A stretch of 64,000 bases of DNA, taken from positions 171,096,447 to 171,160,446 of the forward strand of contig CANTUZ010000001.1 of the NCBI GenBank assembly GCA_947846985.1. The letters are read 5' to 3'. The notes under the pieces are model-generated. The model did no database searches and was not told the DNA's origin. It saw only the letters and a list, made by a program, of their open reading frames with translations. This DNA is from Fratercula arctica. Taxonomy: Eukaryota; Chordata; Aves; Charadriiformes; Alcidae. How positions within the stretch are numbered: position 1 is the stretch's first letter; the number at the start of each line of letters is the position of its first letter. This document shows, in pieces, positions 26,386 to 39,237 of this stretch. The translations under genes and the position numbers were made by a program.

Positions 26386-26661
26386 CTGCCAATTGAAAAA
26401 CAGAAAAGTGTTGAAAGAAAAACAGATGGAATAGATGGTAGTGAGTCAAAAATTATGTACTATTCAATTCTCTGTACAGTAATCTTTCTGATGCATTAGT
26501 TCTATTTACTACTTAAATCTTATTAATATAAAGTTCCCCCACAAAATTCAAAACCAAACTACAACAGATATACTAAAAATTTTACTTTTAAAAGAGAAAA
26601 GGCATGTGCGCTACATACACACCTGAAAGTTAACATAAAGGCACAACAACTGTACACCCAC
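26386..26661 (-). other. ACSS3 intron 4 (276 bp)
   Basis: A short intron between exons 4 and 5 with donor GTGGGT and acceptor TTGGCAG. Nothing else is visible in it. Confidence 0.92.
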
Positions 26662-26796
26662 CAAATTAGGTCGCTTGTAAATGAGAACTTTATCAGGTTT
26701 GCTCTGTACCCTTGCCAATGCTCCTTCTAGGAGGGATATGTATTCCACCTTCCTTTTCGGTTCTACTCCAAAACTTGCTGTTACAATAAGTTTGGG
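26662..26796 (-). CDS. ACSS3: ACSS3 exon 4
   Basis: Encodes residues 217-261 (45 codons, phase 0 at both ends), starting PKLIVTASFG and ending near IYKRPNL. The matching mammalian segment reads PKVVVTASFG..P.R.VEY, so the exon is confidently placed. The acceptor is TTTCAG before 26796. The donor is taken as GTGGGT from 26661 because it keeps phase 0 into exon 5 and gives the expected length. No other GT nearby gives a better join. Confidence 0.94.
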
Positions 26797-28409
26797 CTGA
26801 AATACAGAAGTTAAATTGTTAATATACACGTGCAATGTATTTTACATATAACACATTTACATAACACGTTTTCCGTTAAATTCTTTGATTAATAATGCTC
26901 AGTGTAGAAAATCCATCTTCACATGAATTAGAATCAGGAGTTTAGATTAGTTTTCTACAAAAATCAAGCTTGTGTGATCTCACTGTCCATGCATCTGTTT
27001 TTTCTTCAGGAGATCAGGAATAACTTCTAACACTCTTCATCATTCTCAAACAAATTTGAGTAAGAAACCAACAGTATTAAGTTCTTGTAAGCTGCACAAA
27101 AATCAACGAACAGAGAGAAAAACCCATCTCTATCTTACCCCCTCCATTACGGAAAAGTGGCACAGTGATGTCAACAATTATCTGTCCTGTTCAGCCTGCT
27201 TCCTAATTATCTGCCTGCACCCAGTAGCATATTTCAGAACTAGCTGTAGCACTTTGCTGCCTCTTTTCCAGTCTGCAATTAAATGGCACAGGAGGGAAAA
27301 TAGGAGAAAGAGGAAAATGAAGGCAAACAAGAGATGACAGGAAAATAGAAATACAGGAAGAGAATAAGCTAAAGTCATAAGACACATGAGGGAAGTACAG
27401 CTAGAGTCTTTCAAGTGATGATTGCAGGATTCAGGATGCAAAACCACTAAAAATCAGATTTCCATATTTATGGGCTTTTTTAGAATGATTTCTGTTTCAA
27501 ATGTGGATTTAACATCCTTGTCATTCCATTAACCTCACGTTTTATGGAAGATTTCCTAAGTCAAGAAATTTGCATGCAAACTATTTTGACGTAGGTCCCA
27601 AGATCAGTATTTCTATTTCGTGTATTTCAGGAAATAAAAGGTAGCACCAAATAAAGTATGTGTTAGAACACATTTTAATTGGAGAAGAATGAGTCTTCAA
27701 TCTCCTTGCTTTTGGAGTTTTAGAATTATATTTATCTTATGCCCCTCAGTTTGATCAACCTAGTTTACTAATTGGATGCATTAGCATAAATCTCATTAAG
27801 TAGGCACAAACCACAATGCCACAGTTAAGGCTGCATTAAACTTCGCACAGAATGCATAGATTAAATTGTTTTCTTGTGCAACAATAAAATGTTTCCTGTC
27901 CAAATCTGCCATTCAGGGAAGTTTGCTAATTAGTGTGTATTCAAAATAAAGATTTCAGATGAGCTTTAAAATTTCAGCATTTGTCATCTTTTTCTTTTGG
28001 GATGCACTGATTTTAATAGAAGATGATACAATACATTGCAGTTAAACTGAAAATTCACCTGGAGGCTACCCTGAAATTAGACTGTAATTAATGTAAGATA
28101 CTAACACAGTTCTATTCAATCGTTAAGATTAAAGACTGTTGTCAACACCAGGTTACAGTCATTTGTAAATGGTGCCACCTCTGCTTATCAACTGCTTTGT
28201 ATGCAGTAAAGAAGTCTAAAAATAAGCAATACTAAAGTTGCTAATGTGATGTATTTCCCAAGTGAGGGTTGCCACTTGGAAGCATCATGGATCACTCCGT
28301 GCAAATCGAAGCTCCATTACTGGCTTTAACTGCTGTTTTCTAGTGTTTTACCTCTCTGCCTACTTGACATTACTTTCTCTGCTTCCATATTGTTTTTAAA
28401 CACCCATTT

Positions 28410-28904
28410 CATAGAATCATAGAATCATAAAACTGGTAGGGTTGGAAGGGACCTTAAAGATCATCTAGTTCCAACCCCCCTGCCATGGGCAGGGACACCT
28501 CCCACTAGATCAGCTTGCTCAGAGCCCCATCCAGCCTGGCCTTAAAAACTTCCAGGGATGGGGCTTCCACCACCTCTCTGGGCAACCTGTTCCAGTGTCT
28601 CACCACCCTCATGGTGAAGAACTTCTTCCTAACATCCAGTCTCAATCATCCCATCTCTAGTTTTAATCCATTCCCTCTAGTCCTACCATTACCCGACATC
28701 CTAAAAAGTCCCTCACAGCTTTCTTGTAGGCCCCCTTAAGATACTGGTAGGCCACTATAAGGTCTCCTTGGAGCCTTCTTTTCTCCAGACTGAACAACCC
28801 CAACTCTCTCAGTCTGTCCTCATAGGAGAGGTGCTCCAGCCCTCGGATCATCCTCGTGGCCCTTCTCTGGACACGTTCCAGCACGTCCATATCTCTCTTG
28901 TAGT
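28410..28904 (-). repeat. CR1 LINE, 3' about 495 bp, with octamer end
   Basis: A minus-oriented copy. Its 3' terminus (28410-28440) shows the CATAGAATCATAGAATC form of the CR1 octamer repeat, then GGTTGGAAGGGACC and the standard 3' UTR. On the minus strand the ORF2 end reads [20 protein letters not shown] then [17 protein letters not shown] residues. It is well preserved and severely 5'-truncated. Confidence 0.93.
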
Positions 28905-30294
28905 AGAGGCTTCTGCACAGTAAGATTAGATAGAAATATAACTAGTTTGAAAGAAAACCAGGAAAGTTCAAAGGTTTGCTGCAGAAGGAATGCCAGCGAT
29001 AGTGAGCTGTAGAAAGAAAACACAATATGAAGTAGAAATGAGATAAAGCAAGGACCAATAGTACCAGACCGACAATTTTATTCTGTTGTAAAGACTCCTC
29101 CCACAAATTCTTCTATAGTCTCTAATAGCATATAAGGCAAAGTTTAGAAAAAGCAACAAATACTTTTTTTGGCGCCAACTAATAAAGCTTTAAAAAGCCC
29201 AAATTGAAAACCAACTAGCATTGGGGCACAAAATGTCAGGAGTGTCATGAATATGTTTACTGAGAAATACAGTGCTTGGGCCCTCATTATTCTACTCACA
29301 AAGCTCTTTCCTTTTCATGCCCCAGCCACACATCTGTTCACAAGCCTATGCTCAAACTTACTGCACTTTCGTTGTGCGTCAGTCCTCGTTAAAAAAAGTA
29401 TCATGCATTTTAGAGAAAGCTTATGCAGTCATTACATAGCTCTGCTGCATCTGCTGGTACTGGACTGGCTTTGTGGTTGGAAGATCCATGTCAGACTGCC
29501 ATGCACATTAAGTTTTGCCAGATATTATACAGTGCTCTAAAGAAAAAGACCTGAATCATCCAAACAAGTAGTTAAAAATAAAATGCAAGATAGTGCCTTC
29601 TATTCTACAATATATATTCCAAAAATAAACACTGCTTCAAGACAAGAAAAGACCGGACTGCAACTACAATAAGGCAACTGTGCATCTTAAGTGCCAGCAG
29701 CTGAGCTTGCTGCCTCATCACTCAAAAGGTTTGATCATCTTATGATGAGAAGTAGGGGTAACCATTCATAGCCCTACCTGTGTGCAGGAACTGTCTTATT
29801 CAGAATAAACTATTGCAAAATATGAGCTCATTTTTTTCAAGGAGGTCTTATTAAAATTTCCAAATGTGTTAGCTATAAATAAGTGAGGGATACAGTATTT
29901 CTGACCTCGATGAAAGATAGTAACAGTTTTGAGTAACTTGGGTGTCTCGTACATTTTGTATTTCTAAGACTTGTTGTTCACTTGCAAATCATAATACTGC
30001 TTTAGTGAAGTGTCTTTAAAAAGCACATGCCTGAAAGACTCCATTATTTGTATTTCATTTTGCAGGGTTTGGACTTAAAATCTAAAAAGTCCTCTGGAAT
30101 TGCTATACAACTATTGTGATTCAAAAAACATGAGAAAATTTGATTGTTGAGGACATAGCAATTACTCTATTAAATAGGCGTATAAGTATATTGTTCTTAA
30201 GTGGCCTTCTCAGTTTTCCTAGTTTACTAAGATAAAGTGCTTAAACAGATGTCACAGTAATTTCTCAAAATATAGTTAATGTCCTTTTCCACCT

Positions 30295-32647
30295 GCTAGA
30301 AAAGTAGCACAGCGAGCTGTAGGCAATCCAGGAGACCCCTGCAACGCATTGAGGATAACTTTTTAAGACAGGTAATAGACAGCCCCACCAGAGGGGACTC
30401 AATACTGGACTTGTTGGTCACCAACACAAGAGAGCTGATCAGTGACATCAAGACTGGAGGTGGCCTGTGCTGCAGTGACCATGCATTGGTGGAGTTCGCA
30501 GACCTGCAGGATATGGGTCAGGTGAAGAGTAAAGTCAGGACCCTGAATTTTAGGAAAACAAACTTCTAGCTATTCAAGGAGTCAGTCAATAGGACCCCCT
30601 GGGAAACTGTCCTCACAGGCAAGGGAGCAGAACAGAGCTGTCAGATCTTTAAGACACTTTCCATAAAGCACAAGACTGCTCTTGATCCCCAGGCGTAAGA
30701 TATCATGAAAGGAAAGCAAGAGTACGTCATGGCTGAGTCAAGACCTACTGGTCAAATTAAAGGGCAAGAAAAAGATGCACAGGGAGTGGAAGCAGGGACA
30801 GGTATCCTGGGAATAGTATAGGGACACTGCCTGCCTCTGTAGGGATGGGATCAGTTCAGCTGAAGCTGAACTTGGCAAGAGACGCAAAGAATAAGAAGGG
30901 CTTCTACAGGTATGTCAGCCAGAAAAGGAATGTCAAAGAAAGCGTACTCCTCCTGATGAACAAGACTGGCAAACTGGTAACAACAGATGAGGGGAAAGCT
31001 GAAGTACTCGACGGCTTTTTTGCCTCAGTCTTCACTGGCAAACTCTCTTCCCACATCTCTTGAGCTGATGGACTGCAAGACAGGGACTGGGGGAGAAAAG
31101 TCCATTCCACTGTAAGAGAAGACCAGGTTCATGATCACCTGAGGAACCAGAACATACGCAAGTCCATGGGACCTGATGAGATGCATCCCAGAGTCCTGAG
31201 GGAATTGGCTGATGTAGCTGCCAAGCCACTCTCCATGATATTTGAAAACTCATGGCAATCAGGTGAAGTCCTCAGTAACTGGAAAAAGGGAAACATTGCA
31301 GACATTCTTAAAAAGGGTAGGAAGGAGGACCCTGGGAACTACTGTCCTGTCAGTCTCACCTCTGTGCCTGGGAAGATCATGGAACAAATCCTCCTTGAAG
31401 CTATGCTAAGGCACACGCAGGACAGGGAGGTGATTCTAGACAGCCAGCATGGCTTCACCAAGGGCAAGTCCTACCTGACCAACCTAGTGGCTTTCTATGA
31501 TGGAGTGACTACACCAGTGGACAAGGAAAGAGTTACAGATGTCATCTATGTGGACTTCTGTAAGGCCTTTGACACAGTTCCCCACAACATCCTTCTCTCT
31601 GAGTTGGAGAGATATATATTTGATGGGTGGACTATTCAGTGGATGAAGAATGGGTTGGACGGTCACATCCAGAGACTAGTGGTCAATGGCTTAATGTCCA
31701 GATGGAGATCTGTGACAAGTGGTGTCCCTTGGGGGTCCATATTGGAACCGGTACTGTTTAATATCTTCATCAAAGACAGCGGGATTGAGTGCACCTTCAG
31801 CAAGTTTGCTGACTACACCAAGCTGAGTGGTGCGGTTGAGAAGCCTGAGGGATGGGATACCATCCAGAGGGACCTGGACAAGCTCGAGAAGTGGGTCCAT
31901 GTGAACCTCTTGAGATTCAAAAAGGCCAAGTGCAAGGTCATGCACCTGGGTCTGGGCAACTCCTAGTATCAATACAGGCTGGGGGATGAAAGGATTGAGA
32001 GCAGCCCTGAGGAGAAGGACTGGATGAAAAGCTGGACATGAGTCAGCAATGTATGCTTGCAGCCCAGAATGCCAGGCTGGGCTGCATCAAAAGGAGCACG
32101 GCCAGCAGGTCAAGGGAGGTGATTCTACCCCTCTACTCTGCTCTGGTGGCCTGGGGTACTGCACCCAGCTCTGGAGCCCTCAGTACAGGAAAGACACGGA
32201 CTTGTTGGAGTAAGTCTAGAGAAGGGCCACAAAAATGATCAGAGGGATGGAACAGCTCTCCTATGAAGACAGGTTGAGAGAGTTGGTGTTGTTCAGCATG
32301 GAGAAAAGAAGGCTCTGGGGACACCTTATTGCAGCCTTTCAGTACTTAAAGGGGGCTTATAAGAAAGATAGGGCAGACTTTCCAGTAGGGCCTGTTTTAA
32401 TAGGACAAGGCGTAACGGTTTTAAACTAAAAGAAGGTAGATTTAGACTAGATATGAGGAAAAAGTTTTTTACAATGAGGGTGAAACACTGGAACAGCTTG
32501 CCCAGAGAGGTGGTAGATGTCTCATCCCTGGAAACATTCAAGGTTAGGTTGGACAGGGCTCTAAGCAACCTGATCTAGTTGCAGGGGGAGCTGGACTAGA
32601 TGACCTTTAAAGGTCCATTCCAACTCAAACTATTCTATGATTCTATG
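30295..32647 (+). repeat. CR1 LINE, about 2.35 kb, with damaged endonuclease and reverse transcriptase
   Basis: The longest transposable element in the window, plus-oriented, antisense to ACSS3. It starts inside the ORF2 endonuclease: RGDSILDLLVTNTRELI and CSDHALVEF lie at about 30390-30500, with stop codons around 30568 and later. The RT region 31166-31966 keeps a 266-codon frame with [12 protein letters not shown]. The usual VPQGS motif reads VPWGS, and the catalytic FADD box reads FADY (second Asp changed to Tyr, 31814-31816). The 3' end has the typical UTR and ends ATTCTATGATTCTATG at 32632-32647. It lacks ORF1 and the 5' UTR, so it is immobile. Confidence 0.95.
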
Positions 32648-33394
32648 AAAGTATCTATTGTTTCGATATTGCAAACTATATATTCCCAGATTCAGATGAA
32701 AGGAAAGATGACAAAAAATGTCTGTTCTCACGCTCTGTATCACTTCATCACAATTCACCGCAGAATGTCTGTAACTGCCAATACCTGACGAGTAGAAATT
32801 ATCAGCTGCAGGACTTTGCAGCATTCCCAGACCTATTTAAAATTCAAGAAAAATTAAGGTAAGCTGGTACCGTATATGTACCTTTTCATAGTCACTAGAA
32901 AGTGCTTGTTATTTCTTTCACTTAGATCTTCCAATGAAAGGTGAAGTTTGACCTTTCCTTCACAAGAGTATCTCACAGCCAGCTTTCCATTGCACATTTT
33001 TAACTCTTTCTAATTAATATTACCAACATTAGGTCCCGTACTGCAGCATCTAAACCGATTCACATAAAAGCCTAATAGAAAGGTTAGGGGTTTTGAGACT
33101 GCTTCAATTAACTTCTGAGTTCAGCAGAACACCATCTATCACAGCTACTTAAATACATATCTTAAAGATAATCTCAGTAACATGCAATTCACTGATCAAG
33201 AAAGCTGTGCAAAATTGGTGCATGTTTTGAAATTTAGATTCAGGATGTGCCTCTACTCTTTAGTTACACTTTCATTACACATCAGACGGACCAAAAATCA
33301 CCCACAATATTTAAGTCTGCCTCTTAAAGAAACAAAAAGGCAATGTAAATTAGGATTTAATCCATGGCCTGCAGCTAGTAATTCTATAGCTAAC

Positions 33395-33470
33395 CCTTTG
33401 AAAGACTTGCTATGTGACCTTGGGTAAATCGCTTAAACTTTCTCTGTTTTCTTTTTAATGCATGAAGCAA
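33395..33470 (+). repeat. MIR-like CORE-SINE relic
   Basis: GACTTGCTATGTGACCTTGGG followed by TAAATCGCTTAAACTTTCTCTG matches the central MIR core (TGTGTGACCTTGGGCAAGTCACTTAACC type) with substitutions. The downstream part fades after about 33470. An old amniote-wide SINE. Confidence 0.72.
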
Positions 33471-34746
33471 GGATTATGATTACTATGCTGTCTCCCTTTG
33501 TGCCTCAGAGAAAATCCATTGGGATTAATTAGTTAATATTTGCAAAATATTCTAAAAGTAAACATGCTAGATTATTTGTGTCATAGCAACCTTCATTTTA
33601 AAAGTTTATCATTTTTTTCTTCTACATTATTTTTCCCTAATTCTATGAGTTAAAATCAATTTTTATAGCTTGTTAAAAATACAGGGGAGTGGGAAGAAAA
33701 GACACAGAAAACTATGGAACTGTTGTTAGCCTTCCCCCAGCTTTTTTTTTTCACAGTTCCAACAAAACTATTTCATCCATTTTATTAACTTTGTTAAAAC
33801 ATAAAGGCAGTGAGGGGGGAATGCATTCAACTTTCTATTTACAGATATTCATAAAATTCAAGCCTTGGTGATCTGAAAAGCACTCCTGTGCACAAAAATC
33901 TAAGTAACAGTTCCACAAATCCTGTGGACTTTACCCTGCATAATGTTTTGGCTTATATGTCTAACCAACGTGATTCAGTGACAGATGGCTACCGTGGATG
34001 GTCTGAATGATCCAAGTGACTGATCAAGATGACAAAGAATTTTGTCTTGTTCACTGACAGAAAAGAACAGAAACTTCCAGTACAAACATTGTTAGCTGGT
34101 TTGAAACTAATGCACATGCAAGCTACTAATATGCACATATAAGCTACTAAGTAGATTATTAAAGTGCTATTTGCATTTTCACTTACAAAGACTTACATAA
34201 TGCTTCATAAACAAGCTCAAGTTGTGCCAAACTTGGAAGCCTTTATCAATTATGTTCTCTGCAGTGTCACTTACTTAAGGCAACTGGTTCCCTAGCTAGA
34301 AATTAGATGAAGTAGATCTATAGGTGAAAAAAAGTACTAATATGTCTAAACATGAAGTAAACCAATTAAGTCATTTAGGGTTGGCAGCATTTTCCTCATA
34401 CACTTGAGGAAAATGCTGGGCAAACAGCCAATTTTAAGGTGATGCTTTGTAGAAAATGATTGACAAATGGGAGAAGAAAGTATGCTCTAAACAGACAGCA
34501 GTGTGTTAAACATGCTTTTTTAAAAGAGGTCAAAATTTGTACCTCAGTGTCTGCAATAAAAGTATCACCCTCAGCATAGATGCAGTACTTTGTTCATATT
34601 GCAATGTTAGGTATCACAAACAAACCAAGACTGCATGCCACACAAAGAGAAATGTTGTTAATCTCTCTGAAAAAAAAAATGGGTTTTGACATTGACTTAT
34701 ATAATTAACTAATGCAATGGTGTTTATTGTTCCAAATACATATTAC

Positions 34747-34935
34747 CTTTGCGTGATCAATGCGAACAGAAAGTTCTTTAGGTGCAAATCCACCAAAAAT
34801 CAGGCTATGGATGGCTCCTATTCTTGCACAAGCCAGCATACAGTACACTGTCTGTGGAATCATGGGCATGTAGATGACCACACGATCTCCTTTCTTCACA
34901 CCATGTCTGACCATGACATCAGCTAACTTGGAGAC
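34747..34935 (-). CDS. ACSS3: ACSS3 exon 3
   Basis: Encodes residues 154-216 (63 codons, phase 0 at both ends). It contains [16 protein letters not shown] followed by [16 protein letters not shown], the conserved core of the first AMP-binding subdomain. GDRV..YMPM.P and ARIGA.HS..FGGF are standard landmarks of acetyl-CoA and propionyl-CoA synthetases. The acceptor is TACAG before 34935 and the donor is GTAATA from 34746. The exon is isolated between introns of about 10.3 and 7.9 kb. Confidence 0.97.
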
Positions 34936-37900
34936 CTGTACTGACAAAACATTCACAACATATTAAGTTTCTCCAGATCTGCTGTTGGCCCATAAAAAAA
35001 AAACTTTCACACTGTCAACAGGACATTAAGGAGAAAAGCCAGTATCATACGGAAAGTTGATAAGCGATGCAATCCAGGTTCAATAAATTTAGGACAATTT
35101 CCTTTTTGCAAAAAACAGGTACATTTTTCTTCTGTAAAATGAGTATGGGCTGAAGATAATTATTTTACACATTAGAGTAAAAAATCAATAGCAATGTTTT
35201 GCAAATTTTTGAATGACACTAGCCACTCATTCTTTTATCCAGATAACTGCTTATATTCCTCAATTTTAGGTTTTGAGAATGGATGTAAACAGGGCATTTC
35301 ATCACACAAATTCTGTCCTAACTAGCTAAGTCTGAAATACAAATCAGTATTTCCTCTACTACAGTGTTGTAAACTTCTCAGAATCTGACACAAGAAATCT
35401 TACATGCTGAACCAAATGTAAATAGAAATTTAGAGAGAAACATGTTTAGATTTAAGAAGTCCTTTTTCCTCCCATTTTCAGATTTTCATTTTTGGTATGC
35501 AGACGCCTGAAGACAGACCAGGTGCATGGCAGCAAAGGACTGGAACTCCAGAAATGTGACAGATCAGCAGCAATGTCAGCCATCTGTATCACTATGAGAA
35601 AACATTTATTACGTCAACAATGCATAGCATTCTGTCACAAAACTAATACTGAATGTTTAATTAGTACACCAGGACGGACAATTTACCACACAGTAAGTTG
35701 TTAGAGTGAGCATGGGAGCCCGTGACAAGCACTGGGCACTTGTCCCGACGTGTTTCTTGCAGCATGGAAATGTGGCATCTTCTGAAGGAAAAGCAAATTA
35801 TTAATTCCCCGAAAGCAACTAATGAACTCAGCTGTCAGAGGGTTCTCAAGTTCCAGAGGCTGACAGCTGTGCAACACTTAGTATCTAAACCTGCTCAATG
35901 CCTTTAAATTTTTCAATTAGACATCAGTGTGTAGGTGTGTATAAGTAATAGAGGTAAAACTGCGTGCAACTGTGCACAAAACATAGGCTAACAGATTAAC
36001 AGGAAAAACTGTAGACTAAGAACAAACCAAACTAATAAACTAATAGCAAACAGGATGGAACTAGAAACATCCCAGAAAGTCCTGAGCTGGAATACTCCAT
36101 CAGCATGGTTATATGGCAGTCAGACATAACAAGAACAGGAGCTTTGTTTGCAATAGTTTTACACTGGTGGTAAGACTAAAGTTAAATTCTCTAGGAAGTT
36201 CTTGGGATATCTGAAGACATATAAATCTAAGTTCAGAACAAAAGTTGCTCTGTCTTACAGGGGAACTCTTCTTACCTACAGTAGTAAAACTCTTCTTCAA
36301 GAGGTTGCCGTTCACTAAAAAATACTACATAAGAAGTTTACACATTCTAATTTCTTTCACTATCAATGTAACATGAATCTAGTCATATATGAATTCCTCA
36401 CATCTTACCTGTACTGCATTATTCCTTATTTATTCATTATATCACATAAATAAGGTTTCAAGTAAAATTTAATCTCGTGAAAGGCTCTTTTCTTCAGGTA
36501 CTATCAGATTGGAGAAAAAGGAAAGGGAAGAAAAATTCCTGAGAGCAGCCAGGGGATGTTGCCTGTAGAATAGAAAATACCCAAGCTTCTGAAGCAGTCA
36601 GAGATGTTTGCAGTCACCGAGTAAACAATGCAAGCAATGGGAGCAGCCTAGGCCAATGATACACATTGTACAAGCAGCACAGGAGAGAAGGACCATCTTT
36701 TTCAAGGATGAGCTAGTCAGAAGGGTGGATTTTCTTTGAAATGTTTTACTTTCATTTTTATTATTCATCAAATTTGAGTTTTCTCTATGCAAAGAATTAC
36801 CTTATTCTAGTTCAATATATCAAATTCTAGTACCACTGTTACTTTATGAGATTTCTAGGCATTAGGCTCTTTCTTTTATGGTCATATTCAAAAAAACTTG
36901 GGGCAATTACATTCAATCCTGGAAACCTATCTGATACGCGTGCTGAGGGGGATGATACAGGATTACTCATTGCTTCTCTCTTCAGTGGGAACACATGTTC
37001 AGACTTTCAGCAACCTGAGACAATAACATCCAGAAGCTCCAGATGCATCTGATCTGTGCACTAAATACACAGCTCATCCACAATCAAACTATGCATATTT
37101 CTACACTTCTGCCTGAGGATTTAAGAAAATGGAAACATAGGAGCCCCAAGCATGCATGCTTGTATCAGAAGATAACAGCATAGCTTCCATTTTTCATAAA
37201 CATTGCATAAATCCCTGCCATTATCTTCAGCCACAAGAGAAAATATGTTTATAAGGCAAAGTCATCACCATACCAACCTGAAAACTCACACAAACTAAGG
37301 CATGCATATGATTTATTTGTAGCAGACCTTTTATATTACATGTTACTGATTATGAAAATATTTTTAATTCTAGACCTATTAATACTTATCAATACTCTAT
37401 GAAACTGATACACGCTATCAAAACCCAACAAAAATCAACAAGGCATGGACATGTACACAACTAGAATTTATTGCCATACCACCAGCATTTATGGTCATTT
37501 CTACATAGGACTGGTGAAAGCAATTGCAAGTTAGGATAACTCTACTTCCAAAGGTAAATTCTTTTTCTATACTTCCTACTGTGAAAACATTAAAACATGC
37601 ATAGTTGTTACAAAGCTAACATCACCTTATCTCAAAGAATTGAGAAGACTAATCCTTATCTTTGCTGCTTGTGACACTCTCAAGCAGAATGCTGACAAAA
37701 AGGCCAGAGGCAATGAAAACAAAGTTTAATGAGTAATTTTATAGTCACCGTGTGGATAGTAGGGAATAAGTAGTTAAACACAATGGATGAGTATTATTAT
37801 TCATTATTGTTATTTTATAATTATTAATGATGATGAAAAAGGCAATGTTTGCCTGCTAAAGGAAAAAGCCATTATTTGAAGATCATCATTACTAATTTTG

Positions 37901-39237
37901 TAATAGAAAACTCCTAATGCCTGTATACAAGCTATACAAGTTTGGTACTTGGCTGTAGGAGGCAGACAGTGAAGAGATCTGCATGTACTTAAGTAAATTT
38001 TATTGAAACCTATCATAGGTAATTGCGCTTATAGCAGAATACCCACAGCACGCTGCAGGCAGGAGCCACATGTCACCCATGCAAAGCCAGTACTCACCTG
38101 TGTGCACTTAACCTCCCCACCCTAGAGAGTTTAATGTCACCGAAGACAATAACCCAATATAATACATGGGTATCTACGATTTCCTTGCGCCCCTTCCCTC
38201 ATCCTTCTGACAACCAGAGAGCATTTGGACTACATAATACATAATAAAACACTGTCTCTATCTGCAACTATTTGGATGACTAGGGAACATCATAAAGAAC
38301 GTTTACATTGACGTTAAGACTGATGTGGAAACCCTGAACCATCCAAGCAATCACTAACTCTAAAAAGGAGGGGGACAAGACTGAGTTGTGACATTTCATT
38401 ACATTGTTAAAAGACGTGAAGCCTTCCACTTTGTTACAGTGTGTTGTCATTTATGGTTTAGGTTAAGACAGCATACTTTATCACTCAAGATTTTACAGTT
38501 GCTATTTTCCTACCAGCATGCTATTTCTCTGCTTTGCTTCAAATTTTAAGATTGCTCTATCACTTTAATATATTTGACACTTCAATAATAAAATCACTTG
38601 AGACCAAATGATATAATAAGAAACTGAAGGAGGCTTCCAGCTTACTGAAGTAAGCCCAGCTTTTCCAGATCTGGGCTTAAATTACACTTCTATCAAATGC
38701 AATCACGCAGTGAGCATGGCTTTATTTTTACCCAGCCACCAAACAACTACTACATGTGTATTTGCAGTTCAGGTTTGGAGAAGTACTGCAGTTCTGAAGT
38801 ATATCCCCTGTCTGTCCCTAGCAGTTACAAAAAGCTGTTTTGGACCATGCCAAAATAATTATTAGAAGATACTAAAACAGAAATTCCACTAAAAATGCTC
38901 AAAAAAGGAATGACAAACATTCCTGGGATGAACAATGACTGGGTCTCACCAGTGTCCAGTCCTTCAATGCAAGCTAAACACAAAAGGATTCTTCAAATAT
39001 CAAGAGCCCCTGAAACATCCTGAAGTGCATCTCATGTGTACAAAGAGCCACATCACACATGCATTCCTCTAAACCAAGGGCAGCAAGTTGCCTCATGCTC
39101 TTCAGCTTCTCCACTTCTGTTATTTTTTCAAGATTACTAAAGAAAGTACTCCTTCCTACTCATCCCCACCCCTTGATCAGCCTCTTCACTCTTATATTAC
39201 TCTTAATTGTTGTTTCCTCCTTTTCCTACTGCTGCAA

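Larger units (their letters stand above)
26797..34746 (-). other. ACSS3 intron 3
   Basis: An intron of 7950 bp carrying a minus CR1 (28410-28904), a long plus CR1 (30295-32647) and a MIR-like relic (33395-33470). The 27480-28320 stretch is repeat-free and AT-rich with many homeodomain-type TAAT cores. The rest shows nothing recognisable. Confidence 0.85.
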
